A stretch of 18,486 nucleotides of DNA from an uncultured bacterium (GCA_903825265.1 CAIJZW010000056.1:1-18486); one strand, 5' to 3'; positions 7,363-14,684 are shown, counted from the stretch's first letter. Made by a program: numbers and translations. The notes: generated by a model from the letters alone, not told the origin.

Positions 7363-8406
7363 ATGAAAAAGAAAGAAGTAATTTCTCCAAGAGGTGCATG
7401 GATTACTGTAAATAGAAATTGTAATTTACGGTGTAAATGGTGTTATGCACAAGGCACAGAGTATGACAAAGATAGCGATATGAGTTTGGATTTTGCGAAA
7501 GAAATTATTCTTTTAATACAAAGTCTTAATATAAAAAATGTTATTATAATAGGAGGTGAACCAACATTATGGCCTTATTTAATTGAATTTAATCAATTTT
7601 GTAAAAGTTTAAATATTAAAACTACCTTAGTAACTAATGCTATAAAATTTGGAGAAGATTTATTTTGGGAAAGTTATAAGCAAAATTCAAATACAAGAGT
7701 TGGTATTTCAATAAAAGCGCATGACATATCTAGTTTTAAAACAGCTTGTGGTGTATCTAGTCTTGATAATGTTAAACTTGGGATTAAAAGATCTGAAGAA
7801 TTATTTGGTAAATGTGGTGTAAGTTTTGTTTATAATTCATTTATTAAAGATAATCTTATTAATACTGCTAAATTTGCAATGGAAAATGGGGCAAAATATG
7901 TAAGTATAAGCCCTTGTGTTCCAACTTTTAACGGAGATTCTGTTGAAAATAAATATTCAATTGAGATTGATGAATTTATTTCAGATTTTATAAGAGATTA
8001 TAAGATTCTATCAGATATAACAAAGAATAGATTGTATCTTTCAATGAAAATACCTTTCTGTTTATGGCCTAAAGATTTTATCGAAGAATTACTTCTTAAA
8101 AAACAAATTTCATCTATATGCCAAGTTCGAAAAAAATCTGGAATTATATTTGATACTGATGGTAAACTTTTAATGTGCAATAATCTTTTTAGTTATCCAA
8201 TTGGAATTTATAAAAAAGATTTTACAGATAAAGATTCTATTCTTTCTTTACTAAATAGTCCAAAAATTATTTCTTATTATGAAAAAATTAATTCTTATCC
8301 TTCTCAAAAATGTATTAATTGTTCTAAATATCAAATATGTGGTGGAGGTTGTCCTTTGATATGGTCTATGTATGATCCTAAAATAATTAAAGGTTGGGAT
8401 TGTTAA
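7363..8406 (+). CDS. Radical SAM/SPASM peptide-modifying enzyme (candidate RiPP maturase)
   Basis: 347 residues. The radical SAM core starts close to the N-terminus with CNLRCKWC (Cys20, Cys24, Cys27, the CxxxCxxC ligands of the SAM-binding 4Fe-4S cluster), followed by IIIGGEPTLW (GGE motif, 63-70). The C-terminal third carries a complete seven-cysteine SPASM pattern: Cys253, then Gly267-x4-Cys272, then Cys317-x2-Cys320-x5-Cys326-x3-Cys330, and the terminal Cys347. Full SPASM domains bind two auxiliary clusters and mark enzymes that modify peptides or proteins (sactipeptide, ranthipeptide, mycofactocin, PQQ and anaerobic sulfatase maturases). No N-terminal RRE domain is seen. A short Cys-rich peptide gene follows the next gene downstream, which supports a RiPP role. 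An anaerobic sulfatase-type maturase is less likely because no sulfatase is near. Confidence 0.88.
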   Translation: MKKKEVISPRGAWITVNRNCNLRCKWCYAQGTEYDKDSDMSLDFAKEIILLIQSLNIKNVIIIGGEPTLWPYLIEFNQFCKSLNIKTTLVTNAIKFGEDLFWESYKQNSNTRVGISIKAHDISSFKTACGVSSLDNVKLGIKRSEELFGKCGVSFVYNSFIKDNLINTAKFAMENGAKYVSISPCVPTFNGDSVENKYSIEIDEFISDFIRDYKILSDITKNRLYLSMKIPFCLWPKDFIEELLLKKQISSICQVRKKSGIIFDTDGKLLMCNNLFSYPIGIYKKDFTDKDSILSLLNSPKIISYYEKINSYPSQKCINCSKYQICGGGCPLIWSMYDPKIIKGWDC

Positions 8407-8428
8407 ATTACCGAACTCCCTGTATAGT
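8400..8428 (+). promoter_or_regulatory. Promoter of the HExxH gene, overlapping gene end and terminator
   Basis: TTGTTA (8400-8405, over the radical SAM stop codon), 17-base spacer, TATAGT (8423-8428) inside the terminator hairpin. Transcripts from here would begin near 8435, within the hairpin, and so could not form it. Confidence 0.5.
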
Positions 8429-8450
8429 TAGTCTATTCAGGGAGTTTTTT
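8414..8450 (+). terminator. Terminator or attenuator between radical SAM and HExxH genes
   Basis: AACTCCCTG (8414-8422) pairs with CAGGGAGTT (8438-8446); inside it, one T-T mismatch and four more pairs (ATAG with CTAT), closing on a 5-base loop. A run of six T ends 4 bases before the next ATG (8455). It would limit read-through from the radical SAM gene. Confidence 0.85.
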
Positions 8451-8454
8451 ATTT

Positions 8455-9093
8455 ATGATTAAAATAAATATTCAATATTCAGTTCAAAAAGAAACAGAAA
8501 GAGTTATTGATATCATTAATAGAATTGATAGTTTTATTGAACGTGGATATAATATTGAAAAATTATTATTTCCTCACAATATTTCTTATAAGGAGTTTAA
8601 ATTAATGGCAAAAAATGAAATTGAAAAACTTATTATTGAAGAATATAAAGTTGATGATTATAAGAAAAATATTAAATACATACAAGATAGATGGGGACAA
8701 ATAGAGTCAAAATTATCTGAGGGAGTAGAAAAAATGAAAATTGTGCCTATTTCAGAATTTGACATTGTTTTCACAAAATATGGAATTACTGGAAGTTATC
8801 ATAGGCCAAAAACTATTCTTGTTAATATTCAAAAGCTTTATCTTGAAGAGTTGTTTAAAAGTATACTTCACGAATCAATACATCTAATAATTAACCCTTT
8901 TATACTAAATTACAAAATAGATCATTGGTCAAAAGAAAGAGTTGTTGATTTGATATTTTTAGATTTTTTCCCAGAATTAAATAAAATGCAAACTATTCCA
9001 AATACAGATGAGTTAGATAAGATTTTTTATAAATATTTTCCAGATATAAAAGAAGTAATATTAAGAGTTTCTGAACTTAAAAACAATATATAA
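8455..9093 (+). CDS. HExxH putative metalloprotease of the RiPP-like cassette
   Basis: 212 residues, no signal peptide or membrane segment, so cytoplasmic. The second half has a zinc-protease signature, ILHESIHLII (His139, Glu140, His143), followed 18 residues on by KERVVD (Glu161 and Asp165), which matches the gluzincin layout HExxH...ExxxD. It is preceded by a strand-like TILVNI segment typical of the edge strand of such folds. The first ~95 residues are charged and helical, with no domain I recognise; they could bind a leader peptide, but that is a guess. Placed between a SPASM enzyme and a precursor-like peptide, it is a good candidate for the leader-removing peptidase. An ImmA/M78-like protein is an alternative. 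The ATG lies 4 bases after the T-run, and no Shine-Dalgarno is visible. Confidence 0.7.
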   Translation: MIKINIQYSVQKETERVIDIINRIDSFIERGYNIEKLLFPHNISYKEFKLMAKNEIEKLIIEEYKVDDYKKNIKYIQDRWGQIESKLSEGVEKMKIVPISEFDIVFTKYGITGSYHRPKTILVNIQKLYLEELFKSILHESIHLIINPFILNYKIDHWSKERVVDLIFLDFFPELNKMQTIPNTDELDKIFYKYFPDIKEVILRVSELKNNI

Positions 9094-9119
9094 TTCTAAG
9101 ATTGCTATTTTTAATTTTT

Positions 9120-9148
9120 TTGACTTATTTTTGTAAATTTGTTACTTT
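9120..9148 (+). promoter_or_regulatory. Candidate promoter of the precursor peptide gene
   Basis: TTGACT (9120-9125), 17-base spacer, TACTTT (9143-9148) with TG at 9140-9141. An alternative is TTGTAA (9131-9136) with GATACT (9155-9160), 18-base spacer. Either gives a short leader ending in a strong ribosome-binding site. The peptide may thus be expressed apart from its processing enzymes. Confidence 0.45.
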
Positions 9149-9178
9149 GTAATTGATACTAGTATTAATTCTTTAATT

Positions 9179-9184
9179 AAGGAG
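9179..9184 (+). promoter_or_regulatory. Strong Shine-Dalgarno of the precursor peptide gene
   Basis: AAGGAG with a 7-base spacer to ATG 9192. It fixes the start of this tiny gene. I found no comparable motif at good distance before any other gene in the window. Confidence 0.85.
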
Positions 9185-9191
9185 AAAAAGT

Positions 9192-9338
9192 ATGGATCTT
9201 TTATTAGAAATGTTAAAATTAACGGGCATTACATCTAATCAGTCTGTTAATAGTGCTCGCAGTCTAGTTTTCGCAGGTCAGTGTGATTCAGATGATGATG
9301 GTGGCAATGATGATTGTGATTGCGATTGTGCTTGTTAA
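9192..9338 (+). CDS. Candidate RiPP precursor peptide with Cys/Asp-rich core
   Basis: A 48-codon gene. The first part (1-30: MDLLLEMLKLTGITSN, then a Ser/Ala/Val stretch ending VFAGQ) looks like a leader, with a short amphipathic helix at residues 2-10. The last 18 residues, CDSDDDGGNDDCDCDCAC, contain five Cys (31, 42, 44, 46, 48), eight Asp, and no Lys or Arg. This bipartite form, a strong AAGGAG ribosome-binding site, its own terminator, and position downstream of a SPASM radical SAM enzyme and a HExxH protein all point to a modified-peptide precursor. C31-x3-D35 matches the Cys-x3-Asp spacing used in some thioether ranthipeptides; the alternating CxCxCxC end could be ringed or bind metal. 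No known precursor family is recognised. A small metal-binding protein is the alternative. Confidence 0.75.
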   Translation: MDLLLEMLKLTGITSNQSVNSARSLVFAGQCDSDDDGGNDDCDCDCAC

Positions 9339-9341
9339 ACT

Positions 9342-9380
9342 AATTTCCTCTAGTTATTAAAAATAACTAGAGGAAATTTT
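9342..9380 (+). terminator. Terminator after the precursor peptide gene
   Basis: Perfect 17-bp stem, 9342-9358 with 9362-9378, containing TCCTCTAGTTATT and its complement, a 3-base loop (AAA) and a short T-run. It starts 4 bases after the stop codon and marks the right border of the cassette. Confidence 0.9.
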
Positions 9381-9462
9381 CTTAATAGGCTTTTGTGTTT
9401 TATAAAATAACATTAAATAATACTGGCCTAATTTAACACTTCTAATATTTTACCTTCAAAAC

Positions 9463-9487
9463 ATAAAATTAGTATTGTTAATTTTAT
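9463..9487 (-). terminator. Weak AT-only hairpin downstream of asd
   Basis: ATAAAATTA (9463-9471) and TAATTTTAT (9479-9487), 9 pairs, followed on the minus strand by a short T-run (GTTTTGAAG). It is a possible terminator of the lysC-asd unit, but has no G-C pair. The rest of 9381-9497 is featureless AT-rich sequence. Confidence 0.35.
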
Positions 9488-9497
9488 AGATATATGT

Positions 9498-10586
9498 TTA
9501 TTTTATGTAACCCATTTTTACTAAAAGTTCAGCGTTTAATATTCCACCACCAGCGGCTCCACGAACTGTGTTATGAGAAAGAGCTATAAATTTATAATCA
9601 AATATATTACAATCTCTTAATCGTCCAATTGTTACCGCCATACCTTTATCATTTTCTCTATCTTTTTTTGGTTGAGGGCGGTTTTCTTCGTTTTTGTAAA
9701 TTATTGGATTTATAGGTGCAAAAGGAAGATTCAATTCTTGAGGTAAAGATTTAAAATTAGTCCAAACTTTAATTATTTCTTCTTTTGTTGGTTTTTTGTC
9801 TTTAAATAAAATATTTACAGTTGCAAGATGTCCATCTGAAACTGGAACACGAGTACAAGTAGCCGAAATTTTAATTTCTTTATTTTTTATAAATTTACCG
9901 TCTTTAACACTGCCTAATATTTTAAGTGGCTCTTCTTCTGTTTTTTCTTCTTCACCACCAATAAACGGTACTACATTATCTATAATATCAAGACTTGGAA
10001 CTCCTGGATATCCAGCACCTGAGACAGCTTGAAGGGTAGTAATAATTATTTTTTTGATAGGATAACCAGCCTTTTCTAGAGCATAAATAGGTGTTATATA
10101 ACTTTGTAAACTACAATTTGGCTTCACTACTATGAATCCCTTATCCCAGTTATGATTTTTTTGTTGAGTTTTAATCATTTTTAAATGATCTGAATTTATT
10201 TCAGGGATAAGCATTGGTACATCTTCAGTTTGTCTATTCGCAGATGCATTTGATATTACAGGAATTCCAGCACTGGCATATTTTTCTTCCATTTCTTTTA
10301 CTAATTGTTTATCATTAATTTCAAATGCAGAAAATACAAAATCACATTTCTTTGATGCTTTTGTTACATCCGCGACATCTTCTACAATCAGCGAAGCTGC
10401 CTTGCTAGGTATAGAAGTTGTCATTTGCCATCGATTTTTAACGGATTCGGAATATGTAACACCAGCAGAGTTTGTTGATGCTGCTACATATACAATATCA
10501 AACCAGGGGTGATTCTCTAAAAGTCTGATATAATTTTGACCTACCATTCCTGTTGCTCCTAATATTCCTACTTTAAATTTTTTCAT
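9498..10586 (-). CDS. asd: Aspartate-semialdehyde dehydrogenase (archaeal/fungal type)
   Basis: Reduces aspartyl phosphate to aspartate 4-semialdehyde with NADPH. 362 residues. The N-terminal Rossmann motif VGILGATGMVGQNYI (6-20) and the catalytic cysteine in KPNCSLQ (Cys158) are clear. The long block VSGAGYPGVPSLDIIDNVVP followed by GGEEEK, the RVPVSDGH motif (His253) and the end HNTVRGAAGGGILNAELL belong to the archaeal/fungal-type Asd, not the E. coli type. It is the second gene of a minus-strand pair with lysC, 98 bases downstream of it. No lysine, threonine or methionine genes are near; the product is best explained as the aminopropyl donor for the spermidine genes transcribed from the other side of lysC. 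Confidence 0.93.
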   Translation of the reverse strand: MKKFKVGILGATGMVGQNYIRLLENHPWFDIVYVAASTNSAGVTYSESVKNRWQMTTSIPSKAASLIVEDVADVTKASKKCDFVFSAFEINDKQLVKEMEEKYASAGIPVISNASANRQTEDVPMLIPEINSDHLKMIKTQQKNHNWDKGFIVVKPNCSLQSYITPIYALEKAGYPIKKIIITTLQAVSGAGYPGVPSLDIIDNVVPFIGGEEEKTEEEPLKILGSVKDGKFIKNKEIKISATCTRVPVSDGHLATVNILFKDKKPTKEEIIKVWTNFKSLPQELNLPFAPINPIIYKNEENRPQPKKDRENDKGMAVTIGRLRDCNIFDYKFIALSHNTVRGAAGGGILNAELLVKMGYIK

Positions 10587-10684
10587 TGTATTGTATTGTA
10601 AACGAAGAAAATTATTTTATAAAAAGCTAGTCTGACCCCTTATCCGAGGACTTTTTTTAGAATATAATTTTTTCGTTTCTTATT
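10587..10684. other. Intergenic spacer with a GC-richer island between lysC and asd
   Basis: Mostly A/T, with an island at 10626-10651 (gctagtctgacccc then ttatccgaggac) followed by T7 on the plus strand. No convincing hairpin or promoter was found. On the minus strand the island reads AAGGGGTCAGACTAGC. It may be a remnant of a repeat or a leader element for asd. Confidence 0.3.
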
Positions 10685-12034
10685 TTATTTAATAAATTTT
10701 TTATATAAAACTTTTATAACCTCATCTATTTTATTCGTTTCGACTACTGCTTCTAATCTTGTACAATTTTCATATAAAAATGCACTTATTTGTAATTTTG
10801 TTTCAAGTTTTATAAGAAGATCATTAAATTTATTTACATCATTTATATCAAACTTACCAACTAAGAATATCATGTTTACTTTTATTGATTTTATTTTAGA
10901 TATTTTTCCTTCTATTTCTTCAAAAACTTTATCTAATAATCCATTATTATTATCAGCAACAATTTGTAAACTATGTCTTGTATTACTAACAAGTATCATT
11001 TCAACCTTGTATTTAGCGAAGACAGAACTTACTATAAGTAATTGCTCATTTGTTTTTATATTTTCATCTGTTATTAGAAATAGAGTTAAATTCTTTTTTG
11101 AACTTATAATCTTAGTTCCTTTTTTGATATTTTTTATTTCTTTTATTTGAGTAGTTAGTTTAGGATTAGAGATAGAAGATATTTCTATTGGGGTTTTAAA
11201 TATTTTAACATATGATATTGCTTTTTCGTGAATAATTTTTCCAGATTCTTCTGCTTCTTGATAGCTAATAGCTTTTATAATTTTAGCTTTTGATACTATT
11301 TTAGGATCTGTAGATAAAACTCCTCCTACATCTTTCCATAATATTATCTTATAAGCTTTAATAGCAGACCCCACGAAACAAGCTGTTGTATCTGTACCAC
11401 CTCGTCCAAGAGTTGTAGTAACTCCATTATTTGTTATACCTGTAAATCCTGCAATAATTGGAACTTTCTTAAAGTTAGATAATTTTTGATTAATATTTTT
11501 TTCAGATGTTTGCCAATCAATGTTAGCATTCTTAAAGTTATCATCAGTTATTATTGGAATTTCTTCAGCAAGTAATCTTTGTGCGTCTATCCCTTTTAGG
11601 TTAAAATAAAAACTTAGAATAGTCGCTGAGAGTTTTTCACCATAAGAAATTATTTTATCTTCTAGTTTGGTATCTGAAAGAGTAGTATTTAGATCTTTTT
11701 CTAATTCAAAGAATAGCTTTTCTAATTCAATGTGAATTTCATTTCTCCATTCTTTATTGAATTCCATATCTGCTATTATCACACTATGTATTTTTTTGAG
11801 TTCTATTATGTAGTTTACTGTCAAAGAGGTAACTCCATCTCTTTTTAAAGGTTTTTCTTTTAGCTTTTTTAAAAAAGAGACTAAGCTATCAGTCACTCCT
11901 GGCATTGCTGAGACAACAACTAAAGGGGAGTAGCCCTTATTTAATTGCTCCTTTAGTCTTTTTGCTATTATAGGGATTAATTCTTTTTTGAGTATTCCTC
12001 CACCAAATTTGTTTACAATAATTTTTTTAGACAT
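10685..12034 (-). CDS. lysC: Aspartate kinase
   Basis: Phosphorylates aspartate, the first step toward aspartate semialdehyde. 449 residues. Signature motifs are VNKFGGGIL (7-15; usually KFGGTSV), VVVSAMPGVTDSL, the helix with ISYGEKLSATILS (usually GE-hSa-L), IIAGFTGIT and the nucleotide/aspartate loop TTLGRGGTDTTA (usually TLGRGGSDTTA). The region WKDVGGVLSTDPKIV is also canonical. The C-terminal ~130 residues are two diverged ACT domains (LFLITDENIKTNEQ...; VNMIFLVGKF), so feedback control is possible, but the ligand cannot be read from sequence. First gene of the lysC-asd pair, divergent from the spermidine operon. No lysine riboswitch fits: the upstream region is short and has no large conserved fold. 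Confidence 0.93.
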   Translation of the reverse strand: MSKKIIVNKFGGGILKKELIPIIAKRLKEQLNKGYSPLVVVSAMPGVTDSLVSFLKKLKEKPLKRDGVTSLTVNYIIELKKIHSVIIADMEFNKEWRNEIHIELEKLFFELEKDLNTTLSDTKLEDKIISYGEKLSATILSFYFNLKGIDAQRLLAEEIPIITDDNFKNANIDWQTSEKNINQKLSNFKKVPIIAGFTGITNNGVTTTLGRGGTDTTACFVGSAIKAYKIILWKDVGGVLSTDPKIVSKAKIIKAISYQEAEESGKIIHEKAISYVKIFKTPIEISSISNPKLTTQIKEIKNIKKGTKIISSKKNLTLFLITDENIKTNEQLLIVSSVFAKYKVEMILVSNTRHSLQIVADNNNGLLDKVFEEIEGKISKIKSIKVNMIFLVGKFDINDVNKFNDLLIKLETKLQISAFLYENCTRLEAVVETNKIDEVIKVLYKKFIK

Positions 12035-12098
12035 ATAATTTTAAAAAATGATAAGCTTCTAAAGTATATTATATATAGTATATAAATCAAGCATTTTA

Positions 12099-12127
12099 TT
12101 GACAGTAGTAGTTATCAATAGTAAACT
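12099..12127 (+). promoter_or_regulatory. Candidate promoter of the spermidine operon
   Basis: TTGACA (12099-12104), 17-base spacer, TAAACT (12122-12127), giving a leader of about 65 bases. A second candidate -10, TATAAT at 12181-12186, would give a leader of only about 6 bases but lacks a good -35. The remaining divergent region 12035-12098 is nearly pure A/T. Confidence 0.5.
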
Positions 12128-12198
12128 TAAAAAGTTATTAATGTTTCAATTTTTTATAAAAATCGCGTCTTATTTAGCGATATAATTTACAAAATCAT

Positions 12199-13449
12199 AT
12201 GTCTAAAATACTTGTTATAGGTTGTGGAAATGTTGGAAGTGTGGGCCTACATAAAATGGCTCAATTTCCGAAAGTTTTTTCTGAAATACATGTAGTAGGT
12301 AGAACTCTTAAAAAATGTGAGACCGTAAGAGACTCTGTCTTTAAAAAATCAAAAGGCAAAACAACCTTACATATACATATATGTGATGTTGGAAGCGATA
12401 AAAACTTTCTAAATCTTCTAAAAGAAGTGAATCCAGAATTAGTAGTTAATTGGGGTAGTCCTTATGATAATCTTGTCGTTATGGATGCTTGTTTGGAATA
12501 TGGTGTGAATTATATAGATACTGCTTGTTATGAACATCCAGATAAATATGGTTTTTCTTATAAATTACAATTAGCTAAGAGTGAAGCTTTCAAAAAGAAA
12601 AATTTGTTAGCAATTCTTGGTTCTGGTTTTGATCCAGGAGTTTCAAATATTTTCTCTGCTTACGCTAGGGACTATCTGTTTGACCGTATAGACACTATAG
12701 ATATTTTAGATTGTAATGGTGGTTCAAAAGATGAAAAGATAAAATTTGCTCCAAATTTTGACCCAGAAATAAACTTAAGAGAGCTAATCTTACCTATTAA
12801 ATTTTGGGAAAATGGAAAATGGCAAGAAAGGAATAAACTAATAGACGAAGATGCTCCATATTTTGAGTTTAATTTTCCTGAGGCAGGTAAATTTACTCCA
12901 TATTTGATGTATCATGAAGAACTTGAGACTATACCTACTCATTTACCAGGATTAAAACGTATTCGTTTTTGGATGACATTTTCTAAGAGTTATCTAACTT
13001 ATTTACGAGTACTTTATAATGTTGGACTAACTAGAATTGATCCTATTGATTATAATGGTGAAAAAATAATCCCTGTTAAATTCTTGAAAGCTATCTTGCC
13101 TAAAGGTGAAGATTTCAATAAAAGTTATAAAGGTAAGACAAATATTGGAAATATTATTACAGGAATTAAAGATGGAAAGAAAAAAATTGTTTATATTTAT
13201 AACGTTTGCGACCACGCAGATGCTTTCAAAGAAACAGGAGGGAACGCTATTGGTTATACAACAGCAATTCCGACTGTTACTTGTGCTAAGTTAGTACTTG
13301 AAGGTAAGTGGAGTGGTATCGGTGTTAAAAATACTGAAGATAAAACACTGGACTCAAAAATTTTCTTAGAAGATATGGCAAAGAATGGTCTTACTTGGAA
13401 AGTTAAAAAGTTAAAAGATTTACCAACAGCACTGAAAAAAAATTATTAA
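12199..13449 (+). CDS. Carboxy(nor)spermidine synthase-like dehydrogenase (CASDH/CAPADH)
   Basis: 416-residue saccharopine dehydrogenase-family protein. It has a Rossmann start KILVIGCGNVGSVGL (3-17, GxGxxG), then VNWGSPYDN and YIDTACYEHPD, GSGFDPGVSNIFSAYA, and a C-terminal GGNAIGYTTAIPTVTCAKLVLEGKW. This matches the carboxynorspermidine/carboxyspermidine synthase group, which reductively couples aspartate semialdehyde to a diamine with NADPH. Context supports this: the decarboxylase gene follows, and lysC-asd lies divergently upstream. The amine substrate is uncertain: putrescine gives carboxyspermidine, while agmatine gives carboxyaminopropylagmatine. Lysine-pathway saccharopine dehydrogenase is rejected because no lysine genes are present. 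No Shine-Dalgarno before ATG 12199. Confidence 0.85.
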   Translation: MSKILVIGCGNVGSVGLHKMAQFPKVFSEIHVVGRTLKKCETVRDSVFKKSKGKTTLHIHICDVGSDKNFLNLLKEVNPELVVNWGSPYDNLVVMDACLEYGVNYIDTACYEHPDKYGFSYKLQLAKSEAFKKKNLLAILGSGFDPGVSNIFSAYARDYLFDRIDTIDILDCNGGSKDEKIKFAPNFDPEINLRELILPIKFWENGKWQERNKLIDEDAPYFEFNFPEAGKFTPYLMYHEELETIPTHLPGLKRIRFWMTFSKSYLTYLRVLYNVGLTRIDPIDYNGEKIIPVKFLKAILPKGEDFNKSYKGKTNIGNIITGIKDGKKKIVYIYNVCDHADAFKETGGNAIGYTTAIPTVTCAKLVLEGKWSGIGVKNTEDKTLDSKIFLEDMAKNGLTWKVKKLKDLPTALKKNY

Positions 13450-13476
13450 TCATAAAAGGTTACGCAAATTAATACA

Positions 13477-14679
13477 ATGTCAAAAGATACAGAAAATATT
13501 TTTATAGAACCTTGGGTTGAAGCTGATGGATGGGATATGGATATTCTTTCTAGTATAAAAACTCCTAGCTATGTAGTATCTATAGATAAACTAGAAAAGA
13601 ATTTTAAAATTCTTAATAAAGTAGAAAAAGTTACAGGATGTCGTATCCTCATGGCACTTAAAGGTTTTTCTATGTTTTCAACTTTTCCATTAGCGAGAAA
13701 ATATCTTTCTGGGTCAGAAGCAAGTTCAGTGAATGAAGCAATTTTAGGTTCTAGGGATTTTGGAAAAGAAACTCACGTTTTTTCACCATCGTATACAGAA
13801 GAAAATATAGGCGAATATATAAAATATGCAGATCATTTAGTTTTCAATTCTTTGTCGCAATGGAATAGATTTAAAAAAGATATTAAAAATTCTAAGAAAA
13901 GAGTTTCTTGTGGTATAAGAGTAAACTTAGAACATAGCGAAGTTGAAACTTCAATGTATGATCCGAGCAGTAAAAATTCTCATTTTGGTGTGACTAGAGA
14001 TAAATTTGATGGACAAGATATGAGAGGAATTGATGGTTTTCATTTTCATAATCTATGTGAAAATGATGCAGATGCTCTTGAGAGAAGTTTAAAAGTTTTT
14101 GAAAATAAATTCAGTGAATTTTTACCAAAGATGAAATGGGTGAATTTTGGTGGAGGGCATCATATAACCAGAAAAGATTATAATATAGATTTACTTTGTA
14201 AATTATTGATAGATTTTAAAAAGAGATATCCAAATTTAATAGTATATCTTGAACCTGGTGAAGCTATGGCTTTAAATGCTGGTGTGTTAGTTGGTGAAGT
14301 TGTAGATATATTTAAAAATGGTGTAAATATAGCAGTTTTAGATATTTCAGCTACTACACATATGCCTGATGTTCTTGAAATGCCTTATCTTCCAACAATA
14401 TTAGGAGCAAAACCAGCTTCTTCTAAGAATAAAGAAAATATATACCGTTTGGTTGGTCCTAGTTGCTTAATGGGGGACATTATAGGTGAATATTCATTTT
14501 TAAAACCATTAGAAATTGGACAAAAAATAGTCTTTTTAAATATGGCTATATATACAATGGTTAAAAATAATACTTTCAATGGAGTGAATCTTCCAGACAT
14601 AGCAATCCTTGAAAGAAATAATAAAATAAAAATTATTAGAAAGTTTGGTTATAAAGATTTTAAAAATAGATTATCATAA
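13477..14679 (+). CDS. nspC: Carboxy(nor)spermidine decarboxylase-like PLP enzyme (CASDC/CAPADC)
   Basis: Fold-III PLP decarboxylase of 400 residues, closely NspC-like: TPSYVVSIDKLEKNFKIL, the Schiff-base lysine in ILMALKGFSMFS (Lys62, equivalent to ALK-FS of NspC), GSEASSVNEAILG, HVFSPSYTEE, FHFHNLCEND, NFGGGHHIT, YLEPGEAMALNAG and the GPSCLMGD cysteine motif. It removes the aspartate-derived carboxyl group from carboxyspermidine (giving spermidine), or from carboxyaminopropylagmatine if the pathway starts from agmatine. The gene starts 27 bases after the synthase and is followed after 5 bases by the ureohydrolase, so the three form one transcription unit. Diaminopimelate decarboxylase is an unlikely alternative because the FHNLCE/GGGHH/PSCLMGD set is specific. 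Confidence 0.9.
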   Translation: MSKDTENIFIEPWVEADGWDMDILSSIKTPSYVVSIDKLEKNFKILNKVEKVTGCRILMALKGFSMFSTFPLARKYLSGSEASSVNEAILGSRDFGKETHVFSPSYTEENIGEYIKYADHLVFNSLSQWNRFKKDIKNSKKRVSCGIRVNLEHSEVETSMYDPSSKNSHFGVTRDKFDGQDMRGIDGFHFHNLCENDADALERSLKVFENKFSEFLPKMKWVNFGGGHHITRKDYNIDLLCKLLIDFKKRYPNLIVYLEPGEAMALNAGVLVGEVVDIFKNGVNIAVLDISATTHMPDVLEMPYLPTILGAKPASSKNKENIYRLVGPSCLMGDIIGEYSFLKPLEIGQKIVFLNMAIYTMVKNNTFNGVNLPDIAILERNNKIKIIRKFGYKDFKNRLS

Positions 14680-14684
14680 AAATT

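Noticed and set aside
12035..12198. Lysine riboswitch upstream of lysC or polyamine riboswitch before the spermidine operon
   Set aside because: The region is only 164 bases, almost pure A/T, and shows no multi-helix fold or terminator on either strand.
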